A stretch of 64,000 nucleotides of DNA from Bradyrhizobiaceae bacterium (GTDB taxonomy: Bacteria > Pseudomonadota > Alphaproteobacteria > Rhizobiales > Xanthobacteraceae), in NCBI GenBank assembly GCA_020544565.1, contig CP078014.1, positions 2,606,016-2,670,015 of the forward strand, written 5' to 3'. Positions 9,290 through 18,231 of the stretch are shown piece by piece. The position numbers and the translations under genes were made by a program. How positions within the stretch are numbered: position 1 is the stretch's first letter; each line of letters opens with the position of its first letter. Under the pieces are notes generated by a model. The model searched no databases. It was given only the letters and a program-made list of their open reading frames with translations, and was not told where the DNA came from.

Positions 9290-9805
9290 TCAGCGCTCGA
9301 ACGCAGCCTTGAGCATGTTGATCTGCGGCACCAGCGGATTGCCGATGGCGGCAGGGCTCACGGCGGGCGTATGAATGGTCGCGTCCAGCCGTCGCACCTT
9401 GGTCTGCAGCGCCATCGAGCGGGCGATCAGGCTCTGTAACTGCTCCGGCAACCGGTCGAGCGTATCGGCGGCGCCGGGGTCGGCCGCCGTGAGCTTCACC
9501 TTGGTCTTTTCGCGGTTGGCCTGGGTCAGCGTCATCTCGCCTTCCTTGACGGCGCGATGCAGCAGCAGCCACGAGGCGAGTTGCATCAGCCGGGTGGTCA
9601 GCCGCATGCTTTCGGTGGCGTAGGACAGGCTTGCGGCGCGCTCCAGCGCCTTGGCCTCGGTCCGGCCCGCGCCATCGAGATAGGCCGCGGTTTCCTCGAC
9701 GAGGTCCATGCCTTCCCGGAACAGGAGTCCGAAGGCGGGGGAATTGGTGATCCGTTCGCTCAGGAGAACGAGGTCGGCTTCAGCCGACGGCGAGTGGTTC
9801 GACAT
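9290..9805 (-). CDS. rcdA: RcdA-like regulator of CtrA degradation (DUF1465)
   Basis: A 171-residue helical protein beginning MSNHSPSAEADLVLLSERI and ending LVPQINMLKAAFER, matching the alphaproteobacterial DUF1465/RcdA family in length and in the conserved RLTTRLMQLASWLLLHRAV helix. In Caulobacter RcdA is an adaptor that, with CpdR and PopA, brings CtrA to the ClpXP protease during the cell cycle; that role is from established knowledge. The ATG at 9805 gives the family N terminus, although the frame is open upstream. No partner gene is adjacent. Confidence 0.82.
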   Translation of the reverse strand: MSNHSPSAEADLVLLSERITNSPAFGLLFREGMDLVEETAAYLDGAGRTEAKALERAASLSYATESMRLTTRLMQLASWLLLHRAVKEGEMTLTQANREKTKVKLTAADPGAADTLDRLPEQLQSLIARSMALQTKVRRLDATIHTPAVSPAAIGNPLVPQINMLKAAFER

Positions 9806-9975
9806 GGTTAACGCCTCACGCAGTACGCTGCTTTTTTTATGATGAATAAATGATTGCGCGCCCGCGCCCGCGAGTCCAGCCACGCGAGGGAACAATGCGG
9901 AGATATGGTTTCCAGCGGGATGCCGCACCCATGGAAAACGCAGCCAGCATCAGGCGCGAGCCGACCGACCGGACA

Positions 9976-10003
9976 TAAAAAAGAGCCGCCGTTTCCGGCG
10001 GCT
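9976..10003 (-). terminator. rho-independent terminator on the minus strand
   Basis: A perfect 8-bp stem (AGCCGCCG at 9984-9991 with CGGCGGCT at 9996-10003 on the plus strand) with a 4-base loop; read on the minus strand it is followed by C and six T. No protein gene ends just before it, so it probably ends the candidate small RNA at 9976-10085. Confidence 0.8.
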
Positions 10004-10085
10004 TTGAAAGTTGATAACAGGGAGGCGTCAAACAGAGTGGACAGGAGCCACTCGGTGTCCAAACAAGGACAATGCCAGTCATAAA
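9976..10085 (-). ncRNA. candidate small RNA, possibly alpha-r8/MmgR-like
   Basis: Between rcdA and the isovaleryl-CoA dehydrogenase gene there is a strong minus-strand terminator without an upstream gene. The sequence before it contains GCCTCCCTGTTATCAACTT, which has an exposed CCUCCC-type segment, then the terminator stem and a U run. As I recall it, this layout (CUCCCUGUU, then AACUUUC, then a GC hairpin and U run) is that of the alphaproteobacterial alpha-r8 / MmgR small RNA family. The 5' end is not fixed; about 10085 is a guess. The identity rests on memory only. Confidence 0.42.
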
Positions 10086-10249
10086 CCCGAAAGCTTAATG
10101 CGTCGTAAATGAGGGATTTCGTTAACGGTTCCTTTGCGACCGGCCCCGACGTCCCGCTCGCCGCGACACGGCGAGCCCCCTGCCCCAAGATCGCGATCCG
10201 CGCCGGGGACAGGCGACTTTCGTGAACCGTGGGCGCGCGGCGACGGCGA

Positions 10250-11422
10250 CTACGTCGTCTTGTTGAACAGCTCGCGGCCGATCAGCATGCGGCGAATTTC
10301 ACTGGTGCCGGCGCCGATTTCGTAGAGCTTGGCGTCGCGCAGCAGGCGGCCGGTGGGATAGTCGTTGATATAGCCGTTGCCTCCGAGAAGCTGGATCGCG
10401 TCCAGCGCGCACTGGGTGGCGCGCTCGGCCGCATAGAGGATCGCGCCGGCGGCGTCCTCGCGGGTGGTCTCGCCGCGGTCGCACGCCTTGGCCACCGCGT
10501 AAACGTAGGCGCGCGAGGCGTTCATCGTCACATACATGTCGGCGACCTTGCCCTGCACCAGTTGGAATTCGCCGATGGGCTGGCCGAACTGCTTGCGCTC
10601 GTGGACATAGGGCATCACCACGTCGAGGCACGCCTGCATGATGCCGAGCGGTCCCGCCGCCAGCACCGCGCGCTCGTAGTCGAGCCCCGACATCAGCACG
10701 TTGACGCCGCGGCCGACGCTGCCCAGCACGTTCTCCTCCGGCACCTCGCAATCCTGAAACACTAGTTCGCCGGTGTCGGAGCCGCGCATGCCGAGCTTGT
10801 CGAGCTTCTGCGCGGTGGAGAATCCCTTCATGCCCTTCTCGACCAGGAACGCGGTCATGCCGCGCGGCCCCGCCGACGGATCGGTCTTGGCATAGACCAC
10901 CAGCGTCTCGGCGATGGGGCCGTTGGTGATCCACATCTTGCCGCCGTTGAGGACGTAGCGGTCGCCCTTCTTGTCGGCGCGGGTCTTCATCGACACCACG
11001 TCGGATCCCGCCCCCGGCTCGGACATCGCCAGCGCGCCGACATGCTCGCCGGAGATCAGCTTCGGCAGGTATTTGCGCTTCTGCGCCACGCTGCCGTTGC
11101 GGCGGATCTGGTTGATGCAGAGGTTGGAATGGGCGCCGTAGGACAGGCCGACCGAGGCGGAGGCGCGCGAAATCTCCTCCACCGCGAGGCAGTGTTCGAG
11201 ATAGCCGAGCCCGGAGCCGCCGTACTCCTCCTCCACGGTGATGCCGTGCAGGCCGAGCGCGCCGAGCTTGGGCCACAGGTCGCGGGGGAACTGGTTGCTC
11301 CGGTCGATCTCGGCGGCGCGCGGCGCGATCTCGTTGGCGGAGAAATCGCGCACGGTCTGGCGGATGGCGTCCGCGGTCTCGCCGAGATCGAAATTGAAAA
11401 CACCGTGCGCGTTCGGAATCAT
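10250..11422 (-). CDS. ivd: isovaleryl-CoA dehydrogenase
   Basis: A 390-residue acyl-CoA dehydrogenase that matches isovaleryl-CoA dehydrogenase closely in [51 protein letters not shown] and [19 protein letters not shown]. The Glu in DYERAVL is in the position of the unusual helix-G catalytic base of IVD, which separates it from other acyl-CoA dehydrogenases. It converts isovaleryl-CoA to 3-methylcrotonyl-CoA in leucine breakdown, passing electrons to ETF. A strong ribosome site GGAGGGG stands 6 bases before ATG 11422. The usual partner genes (methylcrotonyl-CoA carboxylase) are not in this window. Confidence 0.92.
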   Translation of the reverse strand: MIPNAHGVFNFDLGETADAIRQTVRDFSANEIAPRAAEIDRSNQFPRDLWPKLGALGLHGITVEEEYGGSGLGYLEHCLAVEEISRASASVGLSYGAHSNLCINQIRRNGSVAQKRKYLPKLISGEHVGALAMSEPGAGSDVVSMKTRADKKGDRYVLNGGKMWITNGPIAETLVVYAKTDPSAGPRGMTAFLVEKGMKGFSTAQKLDKLGMRGSDTGELVFQDCEVPEENVLGSVGRGVNVLMSGLDYERAVLAAGPLGIMQACLDVVMPYVHERKQFGQPIGEFQLVQGKVADMYVTMNASRAYVYAVAKACDRGETTREDAAGAILYAAERATQCALDAIQLLGGNGYINDYPTGRLLRDAKLYEIGAGTSEIRRMLIGRELFNKTT

Positions 11423-11592
11423 CAGGCTCCCCTCCCAGGACCCGGCTCCCGGAGAAGCCGGCGATTGTTCGGCCGGACAATGCCACGGCCGGCAGATGGG
11501 GAGAAGAGGCATGAGACGGCGCGCCGCACTGTCCTGCGCGCGACATTTCGCAGGAACAATTCGCAGGACAATTGCGGCGGCCGGCCGTGGCG

Positions 11593-13080
11593 TCAGGCCA
11601 GCGCGCGGGAGGCCTCGCGCACCTTGCGGGTGGATTCGTCCACCGACTGCGTCGCCCGGGCGATGTCGCTCATATTGGCGTTGATGTCGGTGACGCCCTT
11701 GGCCGCCACCTGCATATTGGCGGAAATGCTCTGGGTGACCGCCGCCTGCTCCTCCACCGAGGCCGCAATCGCCGCCGAAATCTCGTTGATCCGCGAGATG
11801 GTCTGGGTGATCGCCTCGATGACGCTGACGGCGCTGCCGGTGGTGCCCTGAACCTCGGCGATCTGGGCGCTGATCTCGTCGGTGGCCTTGGCAGTCTGGG
11901 TGGCGAGGCTCTTGACCTCCGAGGCGACCACGGCGAAGCCGCGTCCGGCCTCGCCGGCGCGCGCCGCCTCGATGGTGGCGTTGAGCGCCAGCAGGTTGGT
12001 CTGCTCCGCGATGTTGTTGATGAGCTTGACCACGTCGCCGATCTTCTGGGCGGCGACGGCGAGGCCGGAGACGATGGCGCTGGTCTCGTTGGCCTGCTGC
12101 ACCGCCTGCATCGAGATGCGCAGCGCGTCCGACGCCTGGCGGCTGATCTCGCCGACCGAGGCCGCCAGTTCCTCGGCGCCGGAGGCCACCGCCTGCATGT
12201 TGGAGGAGGTCTGGGTCGAAGCGCCCGCCGCCGAGGTCACCCGCTCGGAGGTCGAGGCCACCGCCTCGGTGATCTGCCCGAGATCGGCGTCGATGACCTT
12301 CTGCAGTTCGACGCGGCGGATGCGTTCCTCCACCTGGGCGGTGGTGTCGGTGGCGAATTTCACCACCTTGGACAGTTTGCCGTCCGCGCCGGTGATCGGG
12401 TTGTAGGATGCCTGGATCCACACCGTCCGGCCGCCCTTGCCGACGCGCTTGTATTCCGCCGCCTGATACTCGCCGCGGCGCAGCGACTCCCAGAAAGCGC
12501 GATACTCGGCGCTGTCGCGATAGTCGGGTTCGACGAACAGGCCGTGGTGGCGGCCCTGGATCTCGTCCAGCCGGTAGCCGAGCGTCTTGAGGAAGTTGTC
12601 GTTGGCGGTGATGATGTTGCCGTCGAGCGTAAACTCGATCACCGCCTGCGACTTCTGGATGGCCTTGATCTGGCCCTCGTAATCAGCGCTGCGCAGCTTC
12701 TGCTCGGTGATATCGGTGGCGAACTTGACCACCTTGAACGGCTTGCCGCCGCGGTCGAGCAGCGGATTATAGGACGCCTGGATCCACACCGGCCGGCCGC
12801 CCTTGCCGATTCGCATGAACTCCCTCGCCTGGAACTCGCCGCGGCGCAGCGCCTCCCAGAACGCGCGATAGTCGGCGCTGTCGCGATAGACGGGATCGAC
12901 GAACATGCCGTGATGCTGGCCCTGGATTTCCTCCAGCCGGTAGCCCATCACATTGAGGAAATTCTGATTGGCGGTGACGACCGTGCCATCGAGATTGAAT
13001 TCGATAACGGCCTGCGATTTTCCGAGCGCCTCAAGCTTGGCGCTCAACTCATTAGATTTAGATGTCCCGAAGAACTGCAC
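11593..13080 (-). CDS. cytosolic methyl-accepting chemotaxis protein with two PAS domains
   Basis: A 495-residue chemoreceptor with no transmembrane segment. Two near-identical PAS domains cover about residues 12-125 and 135-250; each has the ...[16 protein letters not shown] or [16 protein letters not shown] segment and ends in a PAC motif (VWIQASYNP...KVVKFATD). The MCP signaling tip is seen in [28 protein letters not shown], quoted here only in part: [18 protein letters not shown]. Such receptors sense internal redox or ligands, often through flavin or heme. A GTG at 13080 with AGGGG upstream is preferred; an ATG at 13146 in frame is possible. Confidence 0.9.
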   Translation of the reverse strand: MQFFGTSKSNELSAKLEALGKSQAVIEFNLDGTVVTANQNFLNVMGYRLEEIQGQHHGMFVDPVYRDSADYRAFWEALRRGEFQAREFMRIGKGGRPVWIQASYNPLLDRGGKPFKVVKFATDITEQKLRSADYEGQIKAIQKSQAVIEFTLDGNIITANDNFLKTLGYRLDEIQGRHHGLFVEPDYRDSAEYRAFWESLRRGEYQAAEYKRVGKGGRTVWIQASYNPITGADGKLSKVVKFATDTTAQVEERIRRVELQKVIDADLGQITEAVASTSERVTSAAGASTQTSSNMQAVASGAEELAASVGEISRQASDALRISMQAVQQANETSAIVSGLAVAAQKIGDVVKLINNIAEQTNLLALNATIEAARAGEAGRGFAVVASEVKSLATQTAKATDEISAQIAEVQGTTGSAVSVIEAITQTISRINEISAAIAASVEEQAAVTQSISANMQVAAKGVTDINANMSDIARATQSVDESTRKVREASRALA

Positions 13081-13330
13081 GTTCTGCCCCTTTCGCGTTC
13101 GTCCGGGAAGCAAGACTAAAGCGCGGAAGTTAAACAAGCTGTACAAGAAACCCGGTGTCGGTATTCAAACGGAGGCGGAAGCATGGACCTACCCGTGGCT
13201 GCGCGCCTTGCAATTTTTGCGAGCACGCGGGCCGGGACACCTTGCCCACGCCGCGTCGACGCGGTGTAATTCGCTGGCAGAAACCACGAGCGGAACTCAC
13301 CCGCCGCGTCTACGAGGGAGAAGGACCGCC

Positions 13331-14599
13331 ATGCATGGAACCATCGCCGCCGCCCGCATTGAACGCATGCGCGCCGCGCGAGAGCGCGCCTACGCCCTGC
13401 CGCTGTCCGAGTTCCATCCCGGCGCGCCGCAACTGTTCTACGACGATACGCTGTGGCCGTATTTCGAGCGGCTGCGCAAGGAGGAACCGATCCACTTCTG
13501 CACCACCTGCCCGGTCGGCGATTACTGGTCGGTGACCCGCTACAACGACATCATGCATGTCGACACCAACCCCGCGATCTTCTCCTCCGACGTGCGGCTC
13601 GGCGGCATCAGCCTGCGCGACGTCGGCGAGAACTACAGCTGGCCGAGCTTCATCGCCATGGACGAGCCCAAGCACGGCCCGCAGCGCAAGACCGTGCAGC
13701 CGATGTTCACGCCCGCCCATCTCGACAGGCTCGCGGTGCTGATTCGCGAACGCGCCGCGCTGATCCTCGACAATCTGCCGCGCAACGAGACCTTCAACTG
13801 GGTGGAGCGCGTCTCCATCGAACTGACGACGCAGATGCTGGCGACGCTGTTCGACTTCCCCTGGGACGACCGCCGCAAGCTGACGCGGTGGTCGGATCTC
13901 GCCACCGCGCTGCCCAAGAGCGGCATCTACGACAGCGAGGAGCAGCGGCTGCGCGAACTCGGCGAGTGCGCCGACTACTTCACGCGGCTGTGGAACGAGC
14001 GGGTCAATGCCGAGCCGCGCAGCGACCTGATCTCGCTGATGGCGCACAGCGACGCCACCCGCCACATGACCCGCCAGGAACTGCTCGGCAACCTGATCCT
14101 GCTGATCGTCGGCGGCAACGACACCACGCGCAACTCGATGACCGGATCGGTGCTGGCGCTGAACGAGAACCCCGACCAGTACGCCAGGCTGCGCGCCGAC
14201 CACGGCCTGATCGACAGCTTCGTGCCGGAGGTGATCCGCTGGCAGACGCCGCTCGCCCACATGCGCCGCACTGCGCTGGTCGACACCGAGCTCGGCGGCA
14301 AGCTGATCCGCAAGGGCGATCGCGTGGTGATGTGGTACGTCTCCGGCAACCGCGACGACACGGTGATCGAAAATCCGGACAGCTTCATCATCGACCGCGC
14401 CCGCCCGCGCAGCCACATGTCGTTCGGCTTCGGCATCCACCGCTGCGTCGGCATGCGGCTCGCGGAGCTGCAGCTGCGCATCATCTGGGAGGAAATCCTC
14501 AAGCGCTTCGACACCATCGAGGTGGTGGGCGAGCCGGTCCGCATCTATTCCAGCTTCGTCAAGGGCTACGAGACCCTCCCGGTGCGGATTCCGGGGTAG
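13331..14599 (+). CDS. cytochrome P450, CYP153-like
   Basis: A 422-residue P450 with all key motifs: I-helix GGNDTTRNS (about 262-270), ExxR in PEVIRWQTP (about 300), and heme loop FGFGIHRCVG with the Cys ligand near residue 372. Stretches such as SIELTTQMLATLFDFPW, LAHMRRTA and WYVSGNRDD are what I recognise from the CYP153 family, whose members hydroxylate alkane or fatty-acid chain ends. It is a class I P450 that would need a ferredoxin and reductase, and none is adjacent. ATG 13331 follows a GGGAGAAGGA ribosome site. It heads a group with acyl-CoA enzymes. Confidence 0.88.
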   Translation: MHGTIAAARIERMRAARERAYALPLSEFHPGAPQLFYDDTLWPYFERLRKEEPIHFCTTCPVGDYWSVTRYNDIMHVDTNPAIFSSDVRLGGISLRDVGENYSWPSFIAMDEPKHGPQRKTVQPMFTPAHLDRLAVLIRERAALILDNLPRNETFNWVERVSIELTTQMLATLFDFPWDDRRKLTRWSDLATALPKSGIYDSEEQRLRELGECADYFTRLWNERVNAEPRSDLISLMAHSDATRHMTRQELLGNLILLIVGGNDTTRNSMTGSVLALNENPDQYARLRADHGLIDSFVPEVIRWQTPLAHMRRTALVDTELGGKLIRKGDRVVMWYVSGNRDDTVIENPDSFIIDRARPRSHMSFGFGIHRCVGMRLAELQLRIIWEEILKRFDTIEVVGEPVRIYSSFVKGYETLPVRIPG

Positions 14600-14704
14600 C
14601 GGCGCTCCGCGCCCGAGGCTACAAATCGGACGTGCGGCCCGCGCAGGCCGGCCCGCGCGGCCGTCCCGCCATGACCTGCCAGCCCGAGTGCCAGACAGAG
14701 CCCC

Positions 14705-15868
14705 ATGACCCATCACGACCAGGACTATTCCGACATTCGCGAGTCGGTTGCGAAGCTTTGCGCGCAGTTTCCGGGGGAGTACTGGCGCGGGCTGGACCGG
14801 GAGATGGCGTATCCGAAGGCGTTCGTGCAGGCGCTGATCGACGCCGGCTATCTGTCGGTGCTGATCCCGGAGGAGTATGGCGGCTCGGGGCTGAAGCTGT
14901 CGGCGGCGGCGGCGATCCTGGAGGAGATTCAGCGCGCGGGCTGCAACGGCGGTGCCTGCCACGCCCAGATGTACACCATGGGCACGCTGCTGCGCCACGG
15001 CAGCGAGGCGCAGAAGGCGAAGTGGCTGCCGCGCATCGCCTCGGGCGAGCTGCGGCTGCAGGCGTTCGGCGTCACCGAGCCGACCAGCGGCACCGACACC
15101 TCCTCGCTCAAGACCTTTGCCCGGCGCGAGGGCGACCATTACGTCGTCAACGGCCAGAAGATCTGGACCAGCCGCGCCGAATATTCCGACCTGATGATCC
15201 TCTTGGCGCGCACCACGCCGAAGGAGCAGGCCAAGAAGCGCACCGACGGCCTCTCCGTCTTCATCGTCGACATGCAGGCGGCGAAAGCGGCCGGCGGCCT
15301 CACCATCCGCCCGATCCGCACCATGATGAACCACTCCACCACGGAAGTGTTCTTCGACAACATGAAGGTGCCGGCCGAGAGCCTGATCGGCGAGGAAGGC
15401 AAAGGCTTCCGCTACATCCTCTCCGGCATGAACGCCGAGCGCATCCTGATTGCCGCCGAATGCGTCGGCGACGCCAAGTGGTTCATCGCCAAGGCCAGCC
15501 ACTATGCCAAGGAGCGCTCCGTGTTCGGCCGCCCGATCGGCCAGAACCAGGGCATCCAGTTCCCGATCGCGCGGGCCTACGCCAACATGCGCGCCGCCGA
15601 GCTGATGGTGAAGGAAGCAACCCGCCTCTATGAAGCGGGGCAGGACTGCGGCGCAGAGGCCAATATGGCCAAGATGCTCGCCGCCGACGCCTCGTTCGAG
15701 GCCGCCAACGCCTGCATCCAGACCCATGGCGGCTTCGGCTTCGCCGAGGAGTACGACGTCGAGCGCAAGTTCCGCGAGACCCGGCTCTATTCCGTCGCGC
15801 CGATCTCCACCAACCTGGTGCTGTCGCATCTCGCCGAGCACGTGCTCGGCATGCCGCGCTCCTACTGA
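14705..15868 (+). CDS. acyl-CoA dehydrogenase family protein
   Basis: A 387-residue flavin enzyme of the acyl-CoA dehydrogenase family, with FAD-region motifs FGVTEPTSGTDTSS (about 121-134) and VVNGQKIWTS, and RSVFGRPIGQNQGIQFPIA. The C-terminal segment YDVERKFRETRLYSVAPIST lacks the usual catalytic Glu of YEGTSEI-type enzymes, so the base must lie elsewhere or the substrate is unusual. It follows the P450 gene by 105 bases and precedes a CoA-transferase and a dehydratase, which suggests a catabolic path for an acyl- or dicarboxyl-CoA. The exact substrate is unknown. Confidence 0.88.
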   Translation: MTHHDQDYSDIRESVAKLCAQFPGEYWRGLDREMAYPKAFVQALIDAGYLSVLIPEEYGGSGLKLSAAAAILEEIQRAGCNGGACHAQMYTMGTLLRHGSEAQKAKWLPRIASGELRLQAFGVTEPTSGTDTSSLKTFARREGDHYVVNGQKIWTSRAEYSDLMILLARTTPKEQAKKRTDGLSVFIVDMQAAKAAGGLTIRPIRTMMNHSTTEVFFDNMKVPAESLIGEEGKGFRYILSGMNAERILIAAECVGDAKWFIAKASHYAKERSVFGRPIGQNQGIQFPIARAYANMRAAELMVKEATRLYEAGQDCGAEANMAKMLAADASFEAANACIQTHGGFGFAEEYDVERKFRETRLYSVAPISTNLVLSHLAEHVLGMPRSY

Positions 15869-15924
15869 TCGATGCCGTCATTGTGCGCGAAGCGAAGCAA
15901 AGCGGTCGCTTCTTGCTTTCTTTA

Positions 15925-16037
15925 CCTCTCCCCGGCGGGGAGAGGTCGGCGCGAATGCGCCGGGTGAGGGGGATCAGATGGTTCTGTTAAACTTCCGAGC
16001 CCCCTCACCCCGCCCCTCTCCCCCAAGGGGAGAGGGA
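15925..16037 (+). repeat. dispersed palindromic repeat, family B (copy 1)
   Basis: A long palindromic element with CCTCTCCCCGGCGGGGAGAGG at the left, GGGTGAGGGG and CCCCTCACCC as inner arms, and CTCTCCC...GGGGAGAGGG at the right. The same layout occurs at 46325-46440. It sits between the acyl-CoA dehydrogenase and CoA-transferase genes and could break co-transcription there. Confidence 0.8.
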
Positions 16038-16107
16038 GAAACAAGAACCGGATTGCCTTGTATCGCTCGCAATGACAAAGCAAAAACAGCACGTCAGGGA
16101 ACACGTC

Positions 16108-17226
16108 ATGCTGCCGCTTGAAGGACTGACCGTCATCGCCGTGGAGCAGGCGGTGGCCGCGCCGTTCTGCACCTCGCGCCTCGCCGATGCCGGCGCCACC
16201 GTCTACAAGGTCGAGCGGCCGGAGGGCGATTTCGCCCGCGGCTATGACGCCGCCGCCAAGGGCCAGAGCAGCTATTTCGTCTGGCTCAACCGCGGCAAGA
16301 AGTCGGTGGTGATCGATCTCGCCACCGCCGCCGGCCGCAACACGCTGGAGCGGCTGATCGCGGGCGCCGACGTGCTGGTGCAGAACCTCAAGCCCGGCGC
16401 CATGGACAAGCTCGGCTTTGCGCGCGAGCGGCTGCGCCGGGACTATCCCGGCCTCGTCATCTGCACCATCTCCGGCTACGGCGACGACGGCCCCTATGCC
16501 GAGCGCAAGGCCTACGACCTGCTGATCCAGGCCGAGAGCGGCCTCGCCTCCATCACCGGCGGCCCCGATACCCCGGCCCGCGTCGGCCTCTCCATCGTCG
16601 ACATCGCCACCGGGGCGACGGCGCACGCGGCGATCCTCGAGGCCCTGATCGGCCGCGCCAGGACGGGACAGGGCGCCGACATCCGCATCTCGATGTTCGA
16701 CGTGATGGCCGACTGGCTCACCGTGCCGCTGCTCAACGCCGAGAACGGCAACAGCCCGAAGCGTATGGGCCTCGCCCATGCGTCCATCGCGCCCTATGGC
16801 GTGTTCACCTCGAAGGACGGCCGCGACGTGCTGATCTCGATCCAGAGCGAGCGCGAATGGAAGAAGCTCTGCGCCGAGGTCATGAACATGCCGGATCTGC
16901 CCAGCGATCCGCGCTTCGCCAACGGCGTCGCACGGGTGCAGAACCGCGCGCTGACCGACAAGATCGTGGCTGATGTGTTCGCCGCCCTGAGCCGCGACGA
17001 TCTGGTGAAACGGCTGGACGAGGCCGATATCGCCTTTGCCGAGGTCAACACCATGGACGATCTGGCAAAGCACCCGCATCTGCGCCGGATCGAGGTGAAT
17101 ACGCCAAACGGCCCGGTGGCCTATCCCGCCCCCGCCGCCATCGTCGTCGGCGAGACCCGCCCCTACGGCGCGGTGCCGCCGGTCGGCGATGCCACCGACA
17201 TGATCGCACAGGACAAGACATCATGA
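16108..17226 (+). CDS. CaiB/BaiF family CoA-transferase
   Basis: A 372-residue class III CoA-transferase. Family features are the N-terminal LEGLTVIAVEQAVAAPFCT, KVERPEGDFAR, LNRGKKSVVIDL and ADVLVQNLKPGAMDKLGF; the Asp of the active site lies near residue 165-170 in the ISGYGDDGPYAERKAYDLLIQAE region. These enzymes move CoA between acids without free hydrolysis. ATG 16108 has an AGGGA site; an in-frame ATG at 16072 lies closer to the repeat and is less likely. Its stop codon overlaps the start of the next gene (ATGA), so the two are translationally coupled. Confidence 0.9.
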   Translation: MLPLEGLTVIAVEQAVAAPFCTSRLADAGATVYKVERPEGDFARGYDAAAKGQSSYFVWLNRGKKSVVIDLATAAGRNTLERLIAGADVLVQNLKPGAMDKLGFARERLRRDYPGLVICTISGYGDDGPYAERKAYDLLIQAESGLASITGGPDTPARVGLSIVDIATGATAHAAILEALIGRARTGQGADIRISMFDVMADWLTVPLLNAENGNSPKRMGLAHASIAPYGVFTSKDGRDVLISIQSEREWKKLCAEVMNMPDLPSDPRFANGVARVQNRALTDKIVADVFAALSRDDLVKRLDEADIAFAEVNTMDDLAKHPHLRRIEVNTPNGPVAYPAPAAIVVGETRPYGAVPPVGDATDMIAQDKTS

Positions 17227-18074
17227 CCGCGACCCCCGACATCGATCATCTGCGCCAGTGGATCGGCCGCACCCAGGAGGCGTCCGACGTCATCACCGCG
17301 CAACTGGTGAAGGGCCTGCGCGCCACCCTGTTCCTCGACATCGGCGAGCCTGCTGACGGCGACGCCGCGCCGCTCACCACCCACTGGTGCCTCGCCCAGC
17401 CGGTCGTCCCCATGAGCGAACTCGGACCCGACGGTCATCCCGCGCGCGGCGGCTTCCTGCCGCCGGTGCCGCTGCCGCGCCGGATGTGGGCCGGCGGCCG
17501 GATCGAATTCGTCGATCCCTTGCGCGTCGGCGATACGGTGACGCGCGCCTCGCGCATCACCGACGTGACGCTCAAGAGCGGCTCCACCGGTACGCTGTGC
17601 TTCGTCGCGGTGGACCACATCCTCTCGACGCCGCGCGGCACGGCCATCCGCGAGCGCCACGACATCGTCTATCGCGACATGCCCGCGCCGGGCAGCGCGC
17701 CGCCGCCTGTGCCCGCGCCCGTTCCCGCCGGACAGATCCGCGAAAGCCACATGGCCGATCCGGTGCTGCTGTTCCGTTACTCGGCGCTGACCTTCAACGG
17801 CCACCGCATCCACTACGACCGCGACTATGTCACCCAGGTCGAAGGCTATCCGGGGCTGATCGTGCACGGCCCGCTGCAGGCCGCGCTGCTGATCGAATTC
17901 GCCGCCCGCCAGCGCGGCGGCAAGGCGCCGACGCAATTCGTCTATCGCGGCGTCAATCCGCTGTTCGACGGCGCGGAATTCAGCGTCAACGGCAACGCCA
18001 CCGATGCGGGGCTTGAGGTGTGGACGGCGAACGCGGCGGGCGCTCCCACCATGAAGGGCACGGCGAGCTGGTAG
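17223..18074 (+). CDS. MaoC/FAS1-like dehydratase (mesaconyl-C4-CoA hydratase-like)
   Basis: A 283-residue hot-dog-fold protein made of an N-terminal FAS1-like dehydratase half and a C-terminal MaoC half. The second half contains the hydratase motif in RYSALTFNGHRIHYDRDYV (about 179-197), with the Asn/His/Asp pattern of R-specific hydratases, and LIVHGPLQAALL. It overlaps the CoA-transferase by 4 bases. Mesaconyl-CoA hydratases and HTD2-type proteins share this design, so the trio acyl-CoA dehydrogenase, CoA-transferase and hydratase may process a branched or dicarboxylic acyl-CoA; that pathway is inferred. Confidence 0.82.
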   Translation: MTATPDIDHLRQWIGRTQEASDVITAQLVKGLRATLFLDIGEPADGDAAPLTTHWCLAQPVVPMSELGPDGHPARGGFLPPVPLPRRMWAGGRIEFVDPLRVGDTVTRASRITDVTLKSGSTGTLCFVAVDHILSTPRGTAIRERHDIVYRDMPAPGSAPPPVPAPVPAGQIRESHMADPVLLFRYSALTFNGHRIHYDRDYVTQVEGYPGLIVHGPLQAALLIEFAARQRGGKAPTQFVYRGVNPLFDGAEFSVNGNATDAGLEVWTANAAGAPTMKGTASW

Positions 18075-18085
18075 CCGCTTGCACT

Positions 18086-18211
18086 CGTCATTGCGAGCCA
18101 ACGGATCCGGCTTCGCCGGCCCGATGACAGGCTCCGCGACGCAATCCAGGTTAAAGCTCGACACGCAAACGGACTGGATTGCTTCGTCGGCTTCGCCTCC
18201 TCGCAATGACG
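18086..18211 (+). repeat. dispersed palindromic repeat, family A (copy 1) carrying a nested hairpin element
   Basis: The element is bounded by CGTCATTGCGAG and its complement CTCGCAATGACG form at the right end, with inner arms around CAATCCAG and TGGATTGCTTCG. Copies are at 45382-45507, 45540-45605 (partial) and 62908-62997. Relative to the simple copy at 62908, this copy has an extra ~37-bp hairpin (about 18098-18134, from CCAACGG to GACAGGCTC). Confidence 0.82.
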
Positions 18212-18231
18212 GTCGAGAAGACAGCGTGGTC

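Noticed and set aside
9808..10188. Small minus-strand frames between rcdA and ivd
   Set aside because: They read through a strong terminator hairpin and lack family likeness; a small RNA explains the signals better.
13310..15841. An 843-residue minus-strand frame across the P450 and acyl-CoA dehydrogenase genes
   Set aside because: Both plus-strand genes are complete enzymes with catalytic motifs; the antisense frame has none.
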